From assembly GCF_900102195.1 (NCBI RefSeq), contig NZ_FNBE01000003.1:62001-126000 (forward strand): a stretch of 64,000 nt of DNA, given 5' to 3'. The notes under the pieces are model-generated. The model did no database searches. It was given only the letters and a program-made list of their open reading frames with translations, and had not been told where the DNA came from. Numbering within the stretch: the stretch's first letter is position 1; the number at the start of each line of letters is the position of its first letter. This DNA comes from Pseudonocardia oroxyli (GTDB lineage: Bacteria; Actinomycetota; Actinomycetes; Mycobacteriales; Pseudonocardiaceae). This document shows, one piece after another, positions 63,747-64,000 of the stretch. The position numbers were made by a program, and so were the translations under genes.

Positions 63747-64000
63747 TCCACCGTCCGGGCGCAACGCGGTCGTGGTTGGACCGCGCTCCTCCCGAAGAGT
63801 GGATCACCTAACCCCGGCCGAGCGAACCCGCTCGTTGATCCGAGATCGGGGAGCAGGTCGGTCGCTCAGCGACCGCTCTGCTCCCCACGGGTGGATCATC
63901 GCGGCACCTGGGCACCCGGAGCCGAACCGGGGCATGATCCGCAATCCCGGAGCACAGCGGTCGCCACACGACCGCACCACTCCTCGCAGGTGGATCATGC
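63744..64000. repeat. Array of 63-base hairpin units (right of the DUF559 gene)
   Basis: Three more units of exactly 63 bases start at 63744, 63836 and 63935 and have intact TGATCC and TGGATCA ends. The first begins at the TGA stop of the DUF559 gene. The array runs to the window edge and probably continues. No other gene is seen here. Confidence 0.9.

Noticed and set aside
61942..64000. The hairpin-unit array as a CRISPR array
   Set aside because: Units differ from each other, are 63 bases with full internal dyads, and the spacers resemble one another instead of being unique. No cas genes are present.

Overview
The window is very GC-rich actinobacterial DNA. Many starts are GTG, operons overlap by 4 bases, and an InhA-type FabI sits beside a MabA-type FabG and a cysteine-tailed actinobacterial ferrochelatase. 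Gene content and order suggest Pseudonocardiales, probably Pseudonocardia or a relative. That is an inference from families; no 16S gene is present. I found no rRNA, tRNA, CRISPR, insertion sequence or origin.

Layout. (1) 1-4776: a VWA/AAA+ ATPase pair, a BlaI/M56 peptidase pair with an operator-like dyad, an L,D-transpeptidase and a crotonase-fold protein. (2) 4886-16839: metabolic and transport genes: MFS exporter, FUSC protein, CrtU-like flavoprotein, stand-alone family A DNA polymerase, SGNH hydrolase, PPOX protein, two acyl-CoA dehydrogenases and an aldehyde dehydrogenase. (3) 16921-40177: a large cell-surface glycan region. It has two flippase-like proteins, four sugar-nucleotide genes (Gfo/Idh/MocA dehydrogenase, SDR epimerase, two DegT aminotransferases), a separated hexapeptide acetyltransferase, a polysaccharide deacetylase, a FkbM methyltransferase, four glycosyltransferases, a GH16 enzyme, a GMC oxidoreductase and a 12-TM-type membrane protein in a coupled operon. 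A repeat-rich, gene-free stretch and a frameshifted MarR gene (22982-24447) lie inside it. (4) 40388-42868: a CbiM-PDGLE-CbiQ-CbiO nickel/cobalt importer. (5) 42923-61297: housekeeping genes whose order (SPFH, NfeD, hypothetical, hemH, inhA, fabG, SGNH, VWA, DUF58, moxR, NlpC/P60, acnA) closely follows the Mycobacterium tuberculosis Rv1488-Rv1475c block as I remember it. A LysR/flavoprotein pair is inserted in it. (6) 61548-64000: a VOC protein, then an array of exactly 63-base hairpin units on both sides of a DUF559 nuclease-like gene.

The most unusual content is repetitive. Twelve hairpin units of invariant 63-base length, with compensatory base changes, flank the DUF559 gene. Two head-to-head arrays of a 74-base repeat surround a central 18-bp hairpin at 23019-23830. 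A family of long near-perfect palindromes caps the 3' ends of genes at four loci. Smaller repeats are a 14-base tandem repeat encoding the C-termini of two convergent genes and an 18-base repeat encoding a hexapeptide tail on a glycosyltransferase.

Regulation visible in sequence: a BlaI-type dyad before blaI, a match to the AcnR box before acnA, and a small dyad between the divergent lysR and flavoprotein genes. Many stop codons lie inside terminator-like hairpins.
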